Below are positions 1 through 7,952 of a stretch of DNA of 64,000 nt, piece after piece; position 1 is the first letter of the stretch; the number at the start of each line of letters is the position of its first letter. This DNA is from Plasticicumulans acidivorans (GTDB taxonomy: Bacteria; Pseudomonadota; Gammaproteobacteria; Competibacterales; Competibacteraceae): positions 124,001 through 188,000 of the forward strand of contig NZ_QGTJ01000004.1 in NCBI RefSeq assembly GCF_003182095.1, in the 5' to 3' direction. A program made the position numbers and the translations under genes. The notes beneath the pieces were generated by a model, which did not search any database, was not told where the DNA came from, and was given only the letters and a program-made list of their open reading frames with translations.

Positions 1-914
1 GCGATGCCGTTGGTGACCTGTTCGAGGATCACCGCGCGCGGGCCGTCGACGACGGCGGAGTCCATCTCCACGCCGCGGTTGATCGGCCCCGGATGCAGCA
101 CGATGGCATCGGGGGCGGCGAGCGCCAGGCGCTCTTCGGTCAGGCCGTACTGCTGGAAATATTCGGCCGCGGAGGGCAGCAGCGCACCGCTCATGCGCTC
201 GCGCTGCAGGCGCAGCATGATGACGACGTCGACATCGCGCAGACCGTGGGCGAGGTCGTGGTAGACGTGCACGCCGAGCCCTTCGGCATCGGCCGGCAAC
301 AGCGTCTTCGGGCCGACGATGCGCACCTCGCCGGTGCCGAGCACGTTCAGTGCGTGGATGTTCGAGCGCGCCACGCGCGAATGCAGCACGTCGCCGACGA
401 TCGCCACACGCAGATTGGCGAACTCGCCCTTGTGGCGGCGGATCGTCATCATGTCGAGCATCGCCTGCGTCGGGTGCGCATGGCGGCCGTCGCCGGCGTT
501 GAGTACGGCGATGTGCGGCGCGACATGGCGGGCGATGAATTCCGCCGCACCGCTGACGGCGTGGCGCACGACGAACATGTCGACCTGCATCGCCTCGATG
601 TTGCGGATGGTGTCGAGCAGTGTTTCGCCCTTGTTGGTCGACGAGGTGGCGATGTTGACGTTGAGCACGTCCGCCGACAGCCGCTTGGCGGCGAGCTCGA
701 AGGTCGTGCGCGTGCGCGTCGAGTTCTCGAAGAACAGGTTGACGACGGTTTTGCCGTGCAGCGTCGGCACTTTCTTGACGCGTCGCTCGGCGACCCCGGA
801 GAGCGTTTCCGCGGTGTCGAGAATCTCGATGAGGTGCTTGCGCTGCAGCCCCTCGATGGTCAGGAAGTGCTGCAGCCGCCCGTCGGCGGAGAGCTGAATC
901 ATGGCGGGAGTCAT
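1..914 (-). CDS. pyrB: Aspartate carbamoyltransferase catalytic subunit (partial, 3' end cut)
   Basis: PyrB condenses carbamoyl phosphate with aspartate, the committed step of pyrimidine synthesis in the cytosol. About 304 codons are visible; the C-terminus lies beyond the left window edge. The translation carries the carbamoyl-phosphate signature STRTRTTFE from about residue 65 and the HPTQAMLD stretch of the family. The start chosen is the ATG at 914, which overlaps the stop of pyrR (ATGA) and suggests translational coupling; a second in-frame ATG lies at 902. Gene order pyrR-pyrB is as in Pseudomonas. The long plus-strand reading frame over this region is only its antisense shadow. Identity is very secure. 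Confidence 0.96.
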   Translation of the reverse strand, partial: MTPAMIQLSADGRLQHFLTIEGLQRKHLIEILDTAETLSGVAERRVKKVPTLHGKTVVNLFFENSTRTRTTFELAAKRLSADVLNVNIATSSTNKGETLLDTIRNIEAMQVDMFVVRHAVSGAAEFIARHVAPHIAVLNAGDGRHAHPTQAMLDMMTIRRHKGEFANLRVAIVGDVLHSRVARSNIHALNVLGTGEVRIVGPKTLLPADAEGLGVHVYHDLAHGLRDVDVVIMLRLQRERMSGALLPSAAEYFQQYGLTEERLALAAPDAIVLHPGPINRGVEMDSAVVDGPRAVILEQVTNGI

Positions 915-1408
915 GGGCGTTTCTGGATCGTCAGGGAAAGCGGGTTCGGGCCGTCGAGGCGCACGTATTCGTCGGCGCCGAGCGTCAGCCGGGTGGCGGC
1001 CACGTCGGCCTGCACCGGCAGTTCGCGGCCATCGCGTTCGACCAGCACGGCGAGTACCACCGAGCGCGGCCGGCCGTAGTCGAAAATCTCGTTGAGCGCG
1101 GCGCGGATGGTGCGCCCGGTGTGCAGCACGTCGTCGACCAGCACAATGTCACGCGCGTCGATGTCGAACGGGATCTGCGAGGGACGTACCTGCGGGTCCA
1201 GGCCGACGCGGGAGAAATCATCGCGGTAGAAAGAGATGTCCAGCGTGCCGGGTTCTCCGGGCAGGTCCAGCGCGGCCTGCAGGCGCGCCGCGATCCAGGC
1301 GCCGCCGCTGCGGATGCCGATCAGCGCCGGCGCGGTGATCCCGCGGCTGGCGAGAAGGACGCGTAGGCGTTCGGCGAGCGTGGAGCTCAGCTGTTCGGGG
1401 TCGAGCAT
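911..1408 (-). CDS. pyrR: Bifunctional pyr regulator / uracil phosphoribosyltransferase PyrR
   Basis: A 165-residue type I phosphoribosyltransferase. The PRPP-binding motif [12 protein letters not shown] is at about residues 89-100, and the family tyrosine/aspartate region FYRDDF is near 60-65. In Bacillus PyrR binds pyr mRNA; in gammaproteobacteria the regulatory role is less clear, while uracil phosphoribosyltransferase activity is expected from the fold. The start ATG at 1408 (MLDPEQL) was chosen over longer upstream in-frame sequence because it gives the usual family length and lies inside the end of ruvX (22-base overlap). Its stop overlaps the pyrB start. Confidence 0.92.
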   Translation of the reverse strand: MLDPEQLSSTLAERLRVLLASRGITAPALIGIRSGGAWIAARLQAALDLPGEPGTLDISFYRDDFSRVGLDPQVRPSQIPFDIDARDIVLVDDVLHTGRTIRAALNEIFDYGRPRSVVLAVLVERDGRELPVQADVAATRLTLGADEYVRLDGPNPLSLTIQKRP

Positions 1409-1839
1409 GGCGACGGGGTCCGTGCGTGGGAGAACCAGCTTTCGAGAATCAGCGCCGCGGCGGCCCGATCGAGTGCTCCGGGATCGGCGCGGCGGCGGCG
1501 CGGTGCCGTCGCCAGGCGTTCGGCGGCGGCATGGGAAGACAGTCGTTCGTCGATGGTTTCGACCGGCAGGCGGTAGCGTCCGGCGAGCTGCCGGGCGAAG
1601 CGCTCGGCGGCGAGGGTGGTTTCCGAGGCGCTGCCGTCGGCGTGGCGCGGCACGCCGACGACCAGCAGATCGGGCTGCCATTCTTCCAGCAGGCGGCCGA
1701 TCGCCGTCCAGTCGCGGCCAGCGAGCGTGGTCAGCGGGCGGGCGGCGCCGGTCAGTTCGGAGCCGACGGCGACACCGAGGCGCTGTGTGCCGAAGTCAAA
1801 GCCCAGCACCGTGCGTGGCGAGGGGAGCAGAGCGGTCAC
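1387..1839 (-). CDS. ruvX: Holliday junction resolvase-like protein YqgF/RuvX
   Basis: A 150-residue YqgF-family protein with an RNase H-like fold. The N-terminal strand GFDFGTQRLGVAVG carries the first catalytic aspartate at about residue 15, and TIDERLSS carries the conserved central acidic pair. The family is implicated in 16S rRNA 5'-end maturation and was first proposed as a Holliday junction resolvase. The C-terminus is slightly extended and overlaps the pyrR start by 22 bases. It sits 11 bases after algH, in the same order as in Pseudomonas. Confidence 0.92.
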   Translation of the reverse strand: MTALLPSPRTVLGFDFGTQRLGVAVGSELTGAARPLTTLAGRDWTAIGRLLEEWQPDLLVVGVPRHADGSASETTLAAERFARQLAGRYRLPVETIDERLSSHAAAERLATAPRRRRADPGALDRAAAALILESWFSHARTPSPCSTPNS

Positions 1840-1850
1840 GGTGCGCTGCC

Positions 1851-2411
1851 TCAGGCGTGACCGGCGGCGGGCGCGAGCAGGCGCAGGTCGACGCCGAGCA
1901 GGGCGGCGGCGGCGTCCCAGCGTTCGGTCGGCGGTCGGTGGAAGATCACGTCAGTGTCCGCCGGTGCTGATAGCCAGCTGTTTTCACCGAGTTCACGCTC
2001 CAGCTGGCCGGGACCCCAGCCGGCGTAGCCGAGGGCGACCAGCACTTCCTCGGGGCCTTCACCGCGCGCCATTGCTTCGAGAATGTCGCGCGAGGTGGTG
2101 ATCGACAGCCCGTCGCCGGTGCTCAGCGACGACTGCCAGTGGCCGCCGGAGCGATGCAGCACGAAGCCCTGCTCGGGATGCACTGGGCCGCCGAAAAACA
2201 GCGACTGCAGTTTGGCGCCGTCCGGCACGCCCATGCCCAGATTGCCGAACAGGTCGGCGAGGCTCAGTTCCAGCGGCCGGTTGACGATGATGCCGAGCGC
2301 CCCCTGCGGCCCATGCTCGCAGAGGTAAGTCACCGTCCGCTCGAAATTCGGGTCGTGCAGACCCGGCATCGCGATCAGGAACTGGTTGGACAGAAAGGTC
2401 TGTTCATGCAT
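1851..2411 (-). CDS. algH: YqgE/AlgH family protein
   Basis: A 186-residue protein of the YqgE/AlgH family (DUF179). The start MHEQTFLSNQFLIAMPGL is the typical family N-terminus, so the ATG at 2411 was preferred to one 33 bases upstream. Family hallmarks include GIIVNRPL and FFGGPV. AlgH was named for an effect on alginate regulation in Pseudomonas aeruginosa; its molecular function is not settled. It lies between tonB and ruvX, a conserved neighbourhood. Confidence 0.93.
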   Translation of the reverse strand: MHEQTFLSNQFLIAMPGLHDPNFERTVTYLCEHGPQGALGIIVNRPLELSLADLFGNLGMGVPDGAKLQSLFFGGPVHPEQGFVLHRSGGHWQSSLSTGDGLSITTSRDILEAMARGEGPEEVLVALGYAGWGPGQLERELGENSWLSAPADTDVIFHRPPTERWDAAAALLGVDLRLLAPAAGHA

Positions 2412-2455
2412 GGCGCAAGTATCGTGGGCGCTCGGGGGCAACACAAGGCGGGGAC

Positions 2456-3346
2456 TCAGCGCGCGCGCAGCTGCGCGCCCTGCAGAAACTGCCAGCCACG
2501 GGTGATCACCAGCGTGTCGTAGCGCCGACGCAGGGCCTCCGGGAACGGCGCATACGGCGCACCGAGCTCGACGATGCGGCGGGCACCCTCATCAAGCGCC
2601 GGGATGCCCGAAGAGCGCAGCACGGTGATCTCGCGCACGCTGCCATTGGCGGCGATCACGACCGCCAGCGTCAGGCTGCCGGTGAGGTTGCGCCGGCGGG
2701 CCTCATCCGGGAAGTTCAGTGCGCCGATGCGTTCGACCTTGGCCACCCAGGCGGCGGCGTAATAGCCCTCCAGTGACGAGGCATCGTTCGGGTCGGCACG
2801 CTTGCTGCGTCCGCGGCTGGAGCTCGGCGGTACCGGCGCGCTGTTCTGCACCATGTCGATGCCGGAACCCATCAGCTCCGCGGCGCTCAGGGCGCGTGGT
2901 GCCCGTACTGGCGGCGCGGGACGCGGCGGTGCTGCTTCCTCCTGCGGGCGCGGCGGCGAAGGGCGTGGCAGGGGCTTGGCGACGGGCGGCGGCGCCTGAA
3001 CCTGCGCCGCGGGCGCGGGTTTGTGTGCGTGGCTGACGATTTCGCTGGGGCTTGGCGCTGGTCGCGGGGTGACCTCCGGTGCCGGCGGTTCGGGGGGCGC
3101 AGCGGGTGTCGGCGGTGGTGTCTGAGGCGGGTGGACGGTGGTGTGCTGTTCGCCCAGCGGGCGATTGGCCTCGGTGGTCCCGGCGCGCTCGACCAGTTCG
3201 ACGTTGAAGGACAGGACCGGCTCGAACGGGGGCGTCGGCGTACTGAAACGCACGCCGAGCAGCACGGCGACATGCAGCAGCGCGGCGAGGATCAGGGTCG
3301 CAGCCAAGCGCTGTTCGGGCTGGTCGCGGAGCGCTTGCGTGGTCAT
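2456..3346 (-). CDS. TonB-like energy transducer
   Basis: A 296-residue inner-membrane-anchored periplasmic protein. A single membrane segment (about residues 14-33) is followed by a proline-rich stretch (about 78-150) able to span the periplasm. The C-terminal domain (about 205-290) ends in the TonB-type beta strands around VVIAANGSVREITVLRSSG. TonB proteins pass proton-motive energy to outer-membrane receptors. The position between algH and gshB matches tonB3 of P. aeruginosa, which has been linked to twitching motility; that role here is inference. The start overlaps the stop of the preceding membrane-protein gene (ATGA). No exbB or exbD is in the window. Confidence 0.85.
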   Translation of the reverse strand: MTTQALRDQPEQRLAATLILAALLHVAVLLGVRFSTPTPPFEPVLSFNVELVERAGTTEANRPLGEQHTTVHPPQTPPPTPAAPPEPPAPEVTPRPAPSPSEIVSHAHKPAPAAQVQAPPPVAKPLPRPSPPRPQEEAAPPRPAPPVRAPRALSAAELMGSGIDMVQNSAPVPPSSSRGRSKRADPNDASSLEGYYAAAWVAKVERIGALNFPDEARRRNLTGSLTLAVVIAANGSVREITVLRSSGIPALDEGARRIVELGAPYAPFPEALRRRYDTLVITRGWQFLQGAQLRAR

Positions 3347-3900
3347 CGGCCGGGTCCCGTGGCGGTGCGCTGTACGGCTTCGCTGATGATGCCGCCGGCA
3401 AGCCCGGTGACGACCGCGGCCGTCATCAGCACCGGCAGCAGCGCCAGCAGCGCCGCATGTGGAATCAGCAAGGTGTAGGCAAGGGTGAATTGTGCCGCCA
3501 TGTGCGCCTGCGCGGCGAGCAGCGACAGTCCGACCGGGCCGAAGCGGCCGCAGGCGTGCGCCGGTGCCAGCACCAGCAGCGCACTGGCGGCGCCAGCGGC
3601 CGACAGCAGGAAGGTCGGCGACAGGAAGGTGCCGAGCAGCAGGCTCGACACCAGCACGCGCAGCACGGCGACCCAGGCAGCGGCCCGCCAGCCGTGGCGG
3701 GCGAGCACCAGCTGGACGACGACGTTGGCGAGGCCGGGCTTGATGCCGGGCAGCGGACTGGGCAGCGTGGCCTCGATCAGGTGGATCGCGATCGCCAGCG
3801 CGGCGTAGCGCGCGACCAGACGGTCCTCGGCACTGACCGGCAGTTCGAGTTCACGGGCCCCGGCGGCCTGGCGTATGCCGTTCACGTCGCCGCCACGCAC
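3343..3900 (-). CDS. Gx transporter family / heptaprenyl diphosphate synthase component I-like membrane protein
   Basis: A 185-residue, very hydrophobic protein with about five membrane segments starting near residue 30. The stretch LPSPLPGIKPGLANVVVQLVL, with its PGIKPGLAN core, is characteristic of the family annotated as Gx transporter or heptaprenyl diphosphate synthase component I, which resembles ECF-type substrate-binding membrane subunits. No substrate is assigned. The GTG start at 3900 shares one base with the stop of the NusG-II gene; a later start nearer residue 25 is possible. It is co-transcribed with tonB downstream and with the NusG-II protein and ApbE upstream, so a role in flavin- or redox-linked envelope function is inferred. 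Confidence 0.78.
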   Translation of the reverse strand: MRGGDVNGIRQAAGARELELPVSAEDRLVARYAALAIAIHLIEATLPSPLPGIKPGLANVVVQLVLARHGWRAAAWVAVLRVLVSSLLLGTFLSPTFLLSAAGAASALLVLAPAHACGRFGPVGLSLLAAQAHMAAQFTLAYTLLIPHAALLALLPVLMTAAVVTGLAGGIISEAVQRTATGPGR

Positions 3901-4259
3901 TAGTAGCTGACGCTGTCGAAGCGCCGGTCTCGACCGAGCACTTCGATGCTGACGCGGTTGGGCAGGTTGACCGCCGAGTCACCGCTCGCCGACAGCCAGC
4001 CGGCGCGCTCGCACAGGTGGCGCGGTCCGGGTGAACTGACGCAGCGCACACGCCCGTCGGCCACCTCGACGACCGTGACGCCGGCCGGCCCCTTGACGTC
4101 GTAGCGGTGGTTTTCGAACAGTGACACGCGCAGGACCTCCTGGCCGTCGACGGTGACGCGGGCCTCCTGCGGTTGCGTGTCGCGGCCCCACAGCTGCACG
4201 TACAGCGGTACCAGCGCTGCGAACGACAGGGCGATGAGGCAGCGATCGGCGGTGGTCAT
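3900..4259 (-). CDS. NusG domain II-containing membrane-anchored protein
   Basis: A 119-residue protein starting MTTADRCLIALSF, with one N-terminal membrane segment (about residues 8-24) followed by an extracytoplasmic domain of the NusG domain II (DUF) type. PRHLCERAGW in that domain is the family's conserved H-x-C-containing core. The ATG at 4259 overlaps the apbE stop (ATGA), which decides the start over an upstream in-frame ATG. Despite the name this family is not a transcription factor. It is frequently found beside ApbE and Gx-family genes, as it is here; the precise function is unknown. Confidence 0.78.
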   Translation of the reverse strand: MTTADRCLIALSFAALVPLYVQLWGRDTQPQEARVTVDGQEVLRVSLFENHRYDVKGPAGVTVVEVADGRVRCVSSPGPRHLCERAGWLSASGDSAVNLPNRVSIEVLGRDRRFDSVSY

Positions 4260-5302
4260 GGCGCGGCGGTAACCTCGACCGGCGGCGCCGGTTCGATCTC
4301 CCACTTCAGGCGTGCGGACAGGGCGGGCGTGATCTCGACGCGGCCCGACTCATCGACACGCAGCGCCTGCGTGATGCCCAGGCGGTGGGCGAGTTCGAGC
4401 CATTTCGCCGGGCCGGCGATCATCAGCGGCTTGCCGGCGATGTCGGCCAGCTCGGCGGTGGGTGCCAGCACCGTCACGGCGGTGGTGCCGATCGATGGAA
4501 AGCCGCTGCGCGGATCGAGGATGTGGTGGTAGCGCACGCCATGCCACTCGAAAAAGCGCTCGTAGTCGCCGGAGGTGGCGACGGACTCGTCACCGCTCAG
4601 CTCGATCGACGCCAGCACGCCGGGGCCGCGCGGGTTGCGGATGCCGATGCGCCAGGGCTGGCCGCCCTTGCTGCCGATCGCACGCAGGTTGCCGCCGGCG
4701 TTGACGATGGCGTTCTGGATGCCATGGGCGCGCAGGTAATCGATCGCGCGATCGACGGCGTAGCCCTTGAGGCCACCGAAGTCGAGTGCGACCGCCGGAT
4801 TGGTCGAGCGGACGCGGTCGCCGTCGACGATGATGTCGTCGACACTCGGCTGCTTGCGCAGCAGCTCCATGATCGCCGCCTGCGACGGCGGTGGGCCGTC
4901 CGGGCGTTCGTCGGCATGGAAGCCCCACAGCTCGATCAGACGGCCGATGGCGGGGTTGAACAGTCCCTCGCTGGCGTGTGCCGCGGCACGGGCGTGTTCG
5001 AGCATCGTCAGCAGGTCCGGCGTCAGCGTCGCCTCGCGGCCCTCGGCAAATGCCTGGTTGGCACGCGACAGCGGCGAGTCGAGCCAGGCGTGCCACTCCT
5101 GGTGCCAGCGCTGGAACAGCGTCTGCAGATCCTCGAACGCAGCCCGCGCGTCCCGCGGCGAAACGCCCCAGGTGGTGATGTCGATGACCGTGCCCATCGC
5201 CAGGATGCGTGTGGTCTGCAGGGGGTCCGGTTTTTCGCAGGCGGCGAGCAGACAGGCGAGCAGCATCGCGAGCAGGCCGTGCAGCGGCTTGCGCAGCCTC
5301 AT
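4256..5302 (-). CDS. apbE: FAD:protein FMN transferase (ApbE lipoprotein)
   Basis: ApbE transfers FMN from FAD to a threonine or serine of exported flavoproteins. The 348-residue product has a lipoprotein signal ending LLAAC (Cys22), the early ILAMGTVIDI strand, and DFGGLKGYAVD, which is one residue shorter than the more familiar family motif. It also has ATSGDYERFF followed by HHILDPRSGFP near the metal/flavin site. No obvious FMN-acceptor (Rnf, Nqr or NosR type) is in the window, so its target lies elsewhere or is one of its unusual neighbours. It overlaps gshB upstream and the NusG-II gene downstream by 4 bases each. Confidence 0.92.
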   Translation of the reverse strand: MRLRKPLHGLLAMLLACLLAACEKPDPLQTTRILAMGTVIDITTWGVSPRDARAAFEDLQTLFQRWHQEWHAWLDSPLSRANQAFAEGREATLTPDLLTMLEHARAAAHASEGLFNPAIGRLIELWGFHADERPDGPPPSQAAIMELLRKQPSVDDIIVDGDRVRSTNPAVALDFGGLKGYAVDRAIDYLRAHGIQNAIVNAGGNLRAIGSKGGQPWRIGIRNPRGPGVLASIELSGDESVATSGDYERFFEWHGVRYHHILDPRSGFPSIGTTAVTVLAPTAELADIAGKPLMIAGPAKWLELAHRLGITQALRVDESGRVEITPALSARLKWEIEPAPPVEVTAAP

Positions 5303-6246
5303 GCCAGACGGGCCTCGATCGCGCGCATCAGATCGGCGCCGATGTCGAGACCGAACTGCTTGTCGAGTTCGCGTGCGCAGGTCGGGCTGGTGACGTTGAT
5401 CTCGGTAAGGTAATCACCGATGACGTCGAGACCGACGAACATCAGGCCCCGTTCACGCAGACTGGTGGCTACTTGCGTGCATATCCAGCGATCGTGTTCG
5501 CTCAGCGGCTGGCCGACACCGCGTCCGCCGGCAGCCAGATTGCCGCGGCTTTCGCCGGCGGCGGGGATACGGGCGAGCGCATAGGGCACGGGCTCGCCAT
5601 CGATCAGCAGGATGCGTTTGTCACCGGCGTTGATCTCGGGGATGAAGCGCTGTGCCAGTGCGCTGCGCCGGCCGCGTTCGGTCAGCGTTTCGAGGATGAC
5701 GTTGAGGTTGGCGTCGTCGGCGCGCACGCGGAAGATGCTGGCTCCGCCCATGCCGTCGAGCGGTTTGAGCACCGCATCGCCCTGTTCGACGACGAATGCC
5801 TTCAGGCGCGCCATGTCGCGGCTGGCCAGCGTCGGCGGACAGCACTGCGGGAACCACGCGGTGAAGAGCTTCTCGTTGGCGTCGCGCAGCGATTGCGGGC
5901 GGTTGACGATCAGCGTGCCTTCAGCTTCCGCGCGTTCAAGCAGGTACGTGGTGTATACGTACTCCATGTCGAATGGCGGATCCTTGCGCATCAGGATGAC
6001 GTCGAGTTCAGCAAGTGGCCGTTCCTGTGCTTCACTGAGCGTGAACCAGTCCTGCGCATCGTCGCGGACGCTGAGCAGGCGGCTGCGGCCGAAGGCTCGG
6101 CCGTCGCGCAGGTACAGGTCAGCCTGTTCGAAGTAATGCAGCACCCAGCCGCGCGCCTGGGCGGCGAGCAGGATGGCGAGCGTGGTGTCTTTTTTGACGG
6201 TGATGGTGGCGATGGGGTCCATCACCACGCCGAGATGTCTGTTCAT
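5299..6246 (-). CDS. gshB: Glutathione synthetase
   Basis: GshB joins gamma-glutamylcysteine and glycine using ATP in the cytosol. The 315-residue length matches the family. The ATP-grasp fold is visible from KPLDGMGGASIFRV (about 175-190), the glycine-rich GGRGVGQPLSEHD loop (about 248-260) and GLDVIGDYLTEIN (metal and substrate side chains) near the C-terminus. It is the first gene of a minus-strand run ending at pyrB and diverges from pilG across 244 bases. gshB next to pilG is conserved in Pseudomonas. Confidence 0.97.
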   Translation of the reverse strand: MNRHLGVVMDPIATITVKKDTTLAILLAAQARGWVLHYFEQADLYLRDGRAFGRSRLLSVRDDAQDWFTLSEAQERPLAELDVILMRKDPPFDMEYVYTTYLLERAEAEGTLIVNRPQSLRDANEKLFTAWFPQCCPPTLASRDMARLKAFVVEQGDAVLKPLDGMGGASIFRVRADDANLNVILETLTERGRRSALAQRFIPEINAGDKRILLIDGEPVPYALARIPAAGESRGNLAAGGRGVGQPLSEHDRWICTQVATSLRERGLMFVGLDVIGDYLTEINVTSPTCARELDKQFGLDIGADLMRAIEARLA

Positions 6247-6490
6247 GGCGGATTCACCGGTGGGCTGGCCGGCTGTGCGGCCGGGCGTTCCAGTGCAAAA
6301 GGAATTCGGGTATGGTCAGCGTCCCGTGCAGGGTCGTTGGTTGGTTCGGGCTGTTGCGTCGACGGGGGGAGCCGTTGTCCGCGGAGCGGCATGATAACGG
6401 AAGTCAGTCGAGCTGACGGCGGGCGGGGACGGCAGGGATTCCGGGTCGCATCCGCTGCCCAGTCGTGGTTGGGTACGGGGGAGCGAGCAG

Positions 6491-6889
6491 GTGGATGCAG
6501 GCGGTAGTGCGAATTCCGCGATCAAAGTCATGGTCGTCGACGACAGTCGCACCATCAGACGTACGGCAGAGACCTTGTTGGAGCGCGAAGGTTTCATCGT
6601 GATCACCGCAGACGACGGATTCGAGGCATTGGCCAAGATTGTCGACGGCGAGCCCGATATCGTGTTCCTCGACATCATGATGCCCCGGCTCGATGGTTAT
6701 CAGACCTGCGCAGTGATCAAGAGCAACGCCCGGTTTCGGGCCACGCCCGTGATCATGTTGTCGAGCAAGGACGGTATTTTCGACAAAGCCCGAGGCAAGC
6801 TGGCGGGCTCCGAACAGTTCATCACCAAACCCTTCACGCGCGAGGATCTGCTGGATGCCATCCAGCAGCATGTCCACGTCACACGCTGA
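6491..6889 (+). CDS. pilG: Twitching motility response regulator PilG
   Basis: A stand-alone CheY-like receiver of 132 residues. The acidic pair is Asp17/Asp18, the phospho-acceptor Asp61 (in VFLDIMMPR) and the switch lysine Lys113 (in ITKPF). In Pseudomonas, PilG is phosphorylated by ChpA and promotes type IV pilus extension and cAMP signalling. The start is a GTG at 6491 behind a strong GGGGGAGCGAG ribosome-binding site. It is the first gene of the pil-chp operon. Confidence 0.95.
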   Translation: MDAGGSANSAIKVMVVDDSRTIRRTAETLLEREGFIVITADDGFEALAKIVDGEPDIVFLDIMMPRLDGYQTCAVIKSNARFRATPVIMLSSKDGIFDKARGKLAGSEQFITKPFTREDLLDAIQQHVHVTR

Positions 6890-6959
6890 GCATGCCGTGA
6901 TCTGGTCCTGCGCGATGGACGCCAGCTGCCGCTACCGGGGACGCACATGGAATATCACG

Positions 6960-7331
6960 ATGGCCCGTATCCTCATCATTGACGATTCACCCACCGAAAT
7001 CTTTGCGCTCACGCGGATTCTCGAGGGGCGCGGGCACCAGATCACCAGCGCCTGCAATGCCGAAGAGGGCATCGCCAGGGCACATAGCGAGAAGCCCGAC
7101 CTGATCCTGATGGATGTCGTCATGCCCGGCATGAACGGCTTTCAGGCTACGCGCAAGCTCGCCAAGTCCCCTGAGACCGCGCACATCCCGATCATCATGG
7201 TGACGACCAAGGATCAGGAAACCGATCGCATCTGGGGGCTGCGCCAGGGGGCGCAGGAGTACATCGTCAAGCCGCCGTCGGAGGCCGAGCTGCTCGGCAA
7301 GGTCGACGTGCTGCTCTCCAGAGCCCACTGA
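6960..7331 (+). CDS. pilH: Twitching motility response regulator PilH
   Basis: A single-domain CheY-like receiver of 123 residues beginning MARILIIDD. The acidic pair is Asp8/Asp9, the phospho-acceptor Asp52 (LMDVVMPG) and the lysine Lys104 (YIVKPP). The ATG at 6960 was chosen because it begins the receiver's first strand; upstream in-frame sequence is not conserved in character. In Pseudomonas, PilH counteracts PilG and favours pilus retraction or acts as a phosphate sink. It lies 70 bases after pilG. Confidence 0.94.
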   Translation: MARILIIDDSPTEIFALTRILEGRGHQITSACNAEEGIARAHSEKPDLILMDVVMPGMNGFQATRKLAKSPETAHIPIIMVTTKDQETDRIWGLRQGAQEYIVKPPSEAELLGKVDVLLSRAH

Positions 7332-7345
7332 GCGGGCGCGCCGCG

Positions 7346-7885
7346 ATGTCCGCAGCCGTTCATCCTTTCGATCAGTTGCTCGATCTGGCTCAACGCGGCG
7401 CGCGCGAGTTCGGCAGGGCCCATGCGACGCAGGAGCACAGCGGTGCGGCGGCGGCACTGGCGCTGCGGGTCGGCAGCCGGCGTCTGCTGTTTCGCCTCGC
7501 GGAAGCCGGCGAGATCGTGCCGACCCCGGCCCTGACCAAGGTGCCCGGCGTGCAGCCCTGGCTGCTCGGCATTGCCAGCCTGCGCGGTCGCATCGTCTCG
7601 GTCGTCGATCTCAATGTGTTTTTCGGCGGGCGGCGCAGCGTGTCCAGTCCGCGCAGCCGCGTCATCGTCGTTGGCAGCGGCGAGACGCGCTACGGGCTGC
7701 TCGTCGACGAAGTCATTGGTATGCGTCCCACCCCCGCCGGGGGGCGGCTCGAAAGCCTGCCGGAATCTGGCGAGGGAATCGAATCCTATTTGCGCGGAGC
7801 GTTCGCCATCGATGGGGCGGCGTGGCTGGAGTTCGATGTCGGACGCCTGCTGGCCGATCCCCGTTTCATGAGTGCAGCCCTCTAA
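7346..7885 (+). CDS. pilI: Chemotaxis coupling protein PilI (CheW-like)
   Basis: A 179-residue CheW-domain protein that should link the receptor PilJ to the kinase ChpA. Visible CheW features are [20 protein letters not shown] (about 66-85) and [12 protein letters not shown] (about 115-126). It starts 14 bases after pilH. Its end stops before the pilJ start adopted here, so no coding overlap is needed. Confidence 0.92.
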   Translation: MSAAVHPFDQLLDLAQRGAREFGRAHATQEHSGAAAALALRVGSRRLLFRLAEAGEIVPTPALTKVPGVQPWLLGIASLRGRIVSVVDLNVFFGGRRSVSSPRSRVIVVGSGETRYGLLVDEVIGMRPTPAGGRLESLPESGEGIESYLRGAFAIDGAAWLEFDVGRLLADPRFMSAAL

Positions 7886-7952
7886 ACCGTTTGCGTGGCG
7901 ATCCGGCGCAGCACCGGTGCCGGTCGTCTCCACAGGGAGCAAGAGTGAGAAA

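Noticed and set aside
93..1079. A 328-codon plus-strand frame at the left edge
   Set aside because: The opposite strand encodes PyrB with its catalytic motifs.
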